NCBI GenBank assembly: GCA_049642725.1
Contig: JBARPC010000020.1
Span: forward strand, 1 to 8,786
Length of the DNA: 8,786 nt
Reading direction: 5' to 3'
Source: JAGLYZ01 sp049642725
GTDB lineage: Bacteria > Patescibacteriota > Minisyncoccia > Minisyncoccales > JAGMDC01
Shown piece by piece: positions 5,561 through 8,786 of this stretch (position 1 is its first letter; every line of letters starts with the position of its first letter). The notes under the pieces are model-generated. The model was not told the origin of the DNA, made no database searches, and worked only from the letters and a program-made list of their open reading frames with translations. A program made the translations under genes and the position numbers.

Positions 5561-6184
5561 ATGGATAAAGAAATTAAAAAAACAATAAATACTTATAATA
5601 AAATAGCAGAGCAATATTATAAGAAAACAAAGAATTTGGCAATTGGTATAAAACTCTTGTATCAATTTGCTAAACTTTTGCCAGCCAATGCAAAAATACT
5701 TGATGTAGGATGTGGTCCTGGCCGTGATGCAAAATTATTTACTGATAAAGGATTTAAAGTTATAGGAATTGATTTGGCTAAAAAAATGATAGAATTCGCA
5801 AAAAAAATAGCACCGAAAGCAAAATTTAAAATTATGGATTTTAGAGAATTAACTTTTAAGAATAACAATTTCGATGCAATTTGGTTTAATGCATCGCTAC
5901 TAAACATAAAAAAGAAAGATACAGAAAAGACATTAAATGAAATGTATAGAGTATTAAAATCAAATGGATTAATATTTGTGAGTGTTAAACAAGGTAAAGG
6001 TGAAGGATTAGAAAAAGATAAAAGATATAACGGAATAGAAAAATATTATGCTTATTATGATAGAGACGAGTTGAAGCGAAAATTAGAAGAGGCAGGATTC
6101 AAAATTATAAAAATAGAAACGGGATCAAAAAAAGAAAGATATGATACTCATCAGTTTATAAGAGCGTATTGCAAGAAGCAATAA
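5561..6184 (+). CDS. Class I SAM-dependent methyltransferase, substrate unknown
   Basis: A 207-residue Rossmann-fold methyltransferase of the Methyltransf_11/25 type. Motif I is LDVGCGPGRD (47-56), which binds S-adenosylmethionine. The acidic end of strand 2 is D71 (VIGIDLA), IMDFREL (91-97) matches the motif around the adenine contact, and FDAIWFNASLLNI (104-116) is motif IV/post-I. EMYRVLKSNGLIFVSVK (127-143) is the characteristic strand 5 region, and FKIIKIETG near the end gives the closing strands. An N-terminal helix (TYNKIAEQYYKKT) is typical of small-molecule or protein methyltransferases of this group. The substrate cannot be read from sequence, and the neighbours (leuS 58 bases upstream, glmS 111 bases downstream) give no clue. 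The start at 5561 has no Shine-Dalgarno sequence and a TTTTT run before the ATG. AGA, ATA and GGA codons seem frequent, but I did not count them. Confidence 0.88.
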   Translation: MDKEIKKTINTYNKIAEQYYKKTKNLAIGIKLLYQFAKLLPANAKILDVGCGPGRDAKLFTDKGFKVIGIDLAKKMIEFAKKIAPKAKFKIMDFRELTFKNNNFDAIWFNASLLNIKKKDTEKTLNEMYRVLKSNGLIFVSVKQGKGEGLEKDKRYNGIEKYYAYYDRDELKRKLEEAGFKIIKIETGSKKERYDTHQFIRAYCKKQ

Positions 6185-6186
6185 TC

Positions 6187-6203
6187 AGGATGTAATCCTA
6201 CAT
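6187..6203 (+). repeat. Short overlapping hairpins after the methyltransferase
   Basis: AGGAT (6187-6191) can pair with ATCCT (6195-6199) across GTA, or ATGTA (6190-6194) with TACAT (6199-6203) across ATCC. The two are mutually exclusive 5-bp stems three bases after the stop codon. No T run follows, so a terminator is doubtful; it could be a decayed palindrome. Confidence 0.3.
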
Positions 6204-6295
6204 TTATGAGAATAAATAATTTTAGAGATAATATAGTTTATATTTTTGGGTTTAGGAAATTAGGATTTCATTAAAAATTAAAAATTTTTGAATTT

Positions 6296-8110
6296 ATGTG
6301 CGGAATAGTTGGTTATATCGGAAAAAGAGATGCTTTTCCTATTTTGTTGTCTGGATTAAAAAGACTTGAATACAGGGGATATGATTCCTTTGGTTTTTAT
6401 ATTTCAAACCACGGCGAGGATTTCCTGATAAAAAAGCCAGGAAAAATTTCTGATTTTGAAAGCCATGCCATAAAAGGGAATTTGGGCATCGGCCATACCC
6501 GCTGGGCAACTACCGGAGGAGTAACCGAGGCTAATACCCATCCTCATTTTGACTGCCACCGAGAAATTTTTTTAGTCCATAATGGGATAATTGAAAATTA
6601 TAAAGAATTAAAAGAGCAACTCATTAAAGAAGGACATCAATTTACTAGCGAAACAGACACAGAAGTGTTAGCACATTTAATTGAAAAATACTCTTCAACA
6701 AGTTCAGAGCAAGTTTCTTTAGAAGAGGCAGTCAGACAGGCATTAAAAAAAGTTAGGGGGACTTACGGCATTGTTGTTGCTTCTAAAAAAGATCCTGAAA
6801 AAATTGTAGCTGCCAAGCTTGGTTCGCCTTTAATTTTAGGAATTAATAATGATGAGTTTTTGATTGCTTCTGATCCTTCAGTTATCATTTCACATACCAG
6901 GCAAGTTATTACTTTAGACGATAATGAAGTTGCTGTCCTTTCTCCCAATAAGTTTTTTATTTTAAAAGAAAAGCCGATTGAAAAAATTGACTGGGAGATA
7001 GAAGAGGCCCAGAAACAAGGTTTTTCACATTTTATGCTAAAAGAAATTTTTGAACAGCCGGAAGCTATCGAAAAAAGCATTGTTGGCAGAACTGTTTTAG
7101 ATCATGGATTGGCTAAGCTTGGAGGATTAGATGATGTTTCTCAGAGATTAAAAAAAATAGAAAAACTAATTTTAATTGGCTGCGGAACAGCTGGGTATGC
7201 GGCTGCAGTAGGCGAATATATGATAGAAGAATATGCAAAAATACCAGTAAAAGTAGAATCAGGTTCTGAATTTCGTTACAAAAATTCTATTTTAGACGAT
7301 AAAACAGCAGTCTTAGCTATTTCCCAATCAGGTGAAACAGCAGATACCTTAGAGGCAGTAAAAGAAGCAAAAAGAAAAGGATGTTTAACCTTAGGTTTAG
7401 TCAATACAGTTGGCTCTTCTATTAGCAGGGAAACAGACGCTGGCGTTTATTGCCTGGTTGGCTCGGAAATCGGAGTGGCAGCCACAAAGTCATTTATCTC
7501 CCAGCTTTCTATTTTGGCATTGATAACTGTTTTTTTAGGCAGGCAGAGGCAAATGAGCCTGGTCAGCGGCAGGAGGATTTTAGAAGAATTGGAAAAATTA
7601 CCGGACTTAACTAAGAATATTTTAAGCCAGTCGGATTATATCAAGGAGTTAGCTCAAAAATATTCTGAATATAGGAATTTTTACTTCTTAGGAAGGAAAT
7701 ATAACTTTCCTATTGCTATGGAAGGCGCTTTGAAGCTGAAGGAGGTCGCCTGGAAAATTCATGCTGAAGGTTATTCTGCTGGTGAAATGAAGCATGGTCC
7801 CATTGCTTTAATTAAGGATGACTTTCCAACAGTTGTTATCTGTCCTTCTGACTCGGTTTATGATAAAATGAAGAATGCTATGGAAGAGATAAAAGCCAGG
7901 CAAGGAAAAATTTTAGCTGTGGCTACTGAGGGAAACGATGAAATAAAAAATTTGGCAGATGATGTAATTTATATTCCAAAAACCTTGGAGATGCTAACAC
8001 CAATTTTATCAGTAGTCCCATTACATCTTTTTGCCGCTCATCTTGGTTTAGAACTTGGCTTAGATATAGACAGGCCCAGGAACCTGGCAAAATCCGTGAC
8101 AGTAGAATAA
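6296..8110 (+). CDS. glmS: Glutamine--fructose-6-phosphate aminotransferase (isomerizing)
   Basis: Converts fructose-6-phosphate and glutamine to glucosamine-6-phosphate and glutamate, the committed step towards UDP-GlcNAc for peptidoglycan and other amino-sugar polymers. The 604-residue protein has both halves. The N-terminal Ntn glutaminase starts with MCGIVGYIG, where Cys2 becomes the nucleophile after Met removal; YRGYDSFGF (26-34), GHTRWATTGG (66-75), HNGIIEN (95-101) and SETDTEVLAHLIE (118-130) follow. The isomerase half has two SIS domains: IGCGTAG (294-300), SQSGETADTLEA (343-354), EGALKLKEVAWKIHAEGYSAGEMKHGP (476-502, with the catalytic Glu and the His-Gly-Pro loop), and the C-terminal RPRNLAKSVTVE with the conserved Lys599. 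The length is normal. Because Cys must follow Met directly, the start at 6296 is secure. It has no Shine-Dalgarno sequence, and I recognise no glmS ribozyme in the 111-base leader. Confidence 0.97.
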   Translation: MCGIVGYIGKRDAFPILLSGLKRLEYRGYDSFGFYISNHGEDFLIKKPGKISDFESHAIKGNLGIGHTRWATTGGVTEANTHPHFDCHREIFLVHNGIIENYKELKEQLIKEGHQFTSETDTEVLAHLIEKYSSTSSEQVSLEEAVRQALKKVRGTYGIVVASKKDPEKIVAAKLGSPLILGINNDEFLIASDPSVIISHTRQVITLDDNEVAVLSPNKFFILKEKPIEKIDWEIEEAQKQGFSHFMLKEIFEQPEAIEKSIVGRTVLDHGLAKLGGLDDVSQRLKKIEKLILIGCGTAGYAAAVGEYMIEEYAKIPVKVESGSEFRYKNSILDDKTAVLAISQSGETADTLEAVKEAKRKGCLTLGLVNTVGSSISRETDAGVYCLVGSEIGVAATKSFISQLSILALITVFLGRQRQMSLVSGRRILEELEKLPDLTKNILSQSDYIKELAQKYSEYRNFYFLGRKYNFPIAMEGALKLKEVAWKIHAEGYSAGEMKHGPIALIKDDFPTVVICPSDSVYDKMKNAMEEIKARQGKILAVATEGNDEIKNLADDVIYIPKTLEMLTPILSVVPLHLFAAHLGLELGLDIDRPRNLAKSVTVE

Positions 8111-8113
8111 ATT

Positions 8114-8141
8114 ATTCAAACATACCAACATTCAAACATAC
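8114..8141 (+). repeat. 16-bp-spaced direct repeat downstream of glmS
   Basis: ATTCAAACATAC occurs at 8114-8125 and 8130-8141, four bases apart. It lies directly after the glmS stop in the 92-base spacer before ppa. Confidence 0.75.
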
Positions 8142-8166
8142 TAAGATTTTAACAAAATTTAAATTC

Positions 8167-8195
8167 AAAATGTTAAAATGTTAAAATGTTAAAAT
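8167..8195 (+). repeat. 8-bp tandem repeat just upstream of ppa
   Basis: AAAATGTT repeats three times exactly (8167-8190) followed by a partial AAAAT. The tract ends eight bases before the ppa ATG, so copy-number changes would alter the spacing of any promoter or leader. TTTTAACA at 8147-8154 is the reverse complement of the TGTTAAAA found within the tract, allowing a weak AT stem. Confidence 0.85.
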
Positions 8196-8202
8196 AAAAT
8201 TT

Positions 8203-8748
8203 ATGACTAATCTTTTTAAAGATATTCCGGCTGGCGATAATTTGCCAGAAGAAATTAACGTAGTAGTGGATATTCCTAAAGGTTGTGCTAATAAATACGA
8301 ATATGATGAAGAAGAAGGATGTTTTAAGTTAGACAGAGTCAATTATTCGCCATTATTTTATCCCTGTGATTATGGTTTTGTACCTCAAACCCATTCAGAA
8401 GATGGTGACGCTTTAGATATTCTTTTACTAACTACTTATCCTACTTTCCCTGGTTGTATTATAAAAGCTCGGCCTGTTGGTTTGCTTTTAATGAAAGATG
8501 AGGCGGGAATTGATAACAAAATTATAGCTGTACCAGTAGAAAAAGTTGATCCTCGCTTTAAAGAAATTCAGGATATAGATAATCTTGGAGAACATATCAA
8601 AAAAGAGATTAAAGTTTTTTTTGAAGATTGTAAAAAATTAGAACCGGAGAAATATAAATATGTAAAAGTAGAAGGTTTTGAGAAAAAAGAAAAGGCAATG
8701 GAAATAATCAAAAAGGCAATTGAAGCGTATAAAACAAATAATAAATAG
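8203..8748 (+). CDS. ppa: Inorganic pyrophosphatase, family I
   Basis: Hydrolyses pyrophosphate to phosphate in the cytoplasm with Mg2+, pulling forward biosynthetic reactions such as aminoacyl-tRNA formation. The 181-residue protein matches the soluble family I enzyme in length and order. It has K31 and E33 (NKYEYD), R45 (KLDRV), Y57 (CDYGFV), the metal-binding signature DGDALDI with D67, D69 and D72, RPVGLL (90-95), KDEAGIDNK (98-106) with D99, D104 and K106, and KYVKVEGF (152-159). Two departures are visible. The signature has Ala70 where Pro or Glu is usual. In the FFEDCKKLE segment, Cys143 replaces the phosphate-binding Tyr (Tyr141 of E. coli FFEHYKDLE) next to the conserved Lys. The other listed active-site residues are present, so activity is likely. 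The start follows AAATTT with no Shine-Dalgarno sequence. Confidence 0.97.
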   Translation: MTNLFKDIPAGDNLPEEINVVVDIPKGCANKYEYDEEEGCFKLDRVNYSPLFYPCDYGFVPQTHSEDGDALDILLLTTYPTFPGCIIKARPVGLLLMKDEAGIDNKIIAVPVEKVDPRFKEIQDIDNLGEHIKKEIKVFFEDCKKLEPEKYKYVKVEGFEKKEKAMEIIKKAIEAYKTNNK

Positions 8749-8786
8749 ATGTTTGAAAATATTTTAGAAAAAGAAAACAAGAAAGT
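8749..8786 (+). CDS. Start of an unidentified gene abutting ppa
   Basis: An ATG begins at the base after the ppa TAG stop, and the frame stays open to the window edge (MFENILEKENKK, 12 residues). Zero spacing suggests translational coupling with ppa. Too little is present to name a product, and a chance ATG cannot be excluded. Confidence 0.4.
   Translation, partial: MFENILEKENKK

Noticed and set aside
6185..6295. glmS ribozyme or other riboswitch in the glmS leader
   Set aside because: The 111 bases are nearly all A and T with only weak AT stems; I see none of the conserved glmS ribozyme core.
8114..8195. CRISPR array
   Set aside because: The units are only 8-12 bp with no unique spacers of normal length, and no cas genes are present.

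Overview
This AT-rich window carries tightly packed genes, all on the + strand, and looks like a piece of a Candidate Phyla Radiation (Patescibacteria, probably Parcubacteria-like) genome. The grounds are indirect: Lys/Ile/Asn-rich proteins, most start codons without a Shine-Dalgarno sequence, short AT-only spacers, and in-frame low-complexity repeat insertions inside conserved housekeeping genes. TGA ends tatD, so TGA appears to be a stop codon here. The taxonomic call is inference, with no marker-gene search behind it.

Layout: (1) bases 1-119, the 3' end of a small protein that may be a RelE/ParE-type toxin; (2) metG, methionyl-tRNA synthetase (152-1594); (3) tatD, a TatD-family metal-dependent nuclease (1687-2577), lengthened by two palindromic in-frame insertions; (4) a 95-residue Cys-rich double zinc-ribbon protein of unknown function (2673-2960), the only gene with a strong Shine-Dalgarno sequence and followed by a convincing intrinsic terminator (3013-3041); (5) leuS, leucyl-tRNA synthetase (3094-5502), possibly transcribed as an almost leaderless mRNA; (6) a class I SAM-dependent methyltransferase of unknown substrate (5561-6184); (7) glmS, glucosamine-6-phosphate synthase (6296-8110); (8) ppa, family I inorganic pyrophosphatase (8203-8748); (9) the first 12 codons of another gene directly abutting ppa (8749 to the end).

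Most of this is core metabolism. MetRS and LeuRS charge tRNAs and release pyrophosphate, which the pyrophosphatase hydrolyses. GlmS makes the amino sugar for cell-wall precursors. TatD is a nuclease commonly found beside metG. I see no CRISPR array, transposase, rRNA or tRNA, and no coherent new defence or biosynthetic system.

The unusual signal lies inside the genes. tatD contains a near-perfect 14-bp-arm hairpin flanked on both sides by tandem 15-bp duplications, and a second, GC-rich hairpin about 200 bp downstream; both have CTGAA at the loop. metG and leuS carry three separate 7-bp-period tandem repeats in linker positions, and a related 8-bp-period repeat lies upstream of ppa. Together these suggest small palindromic or slippage-prone repeat elements that are tolerated in frame within essential genes. 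The lone zinc-ribbon cassette is the best candidate for an undescribed protein.
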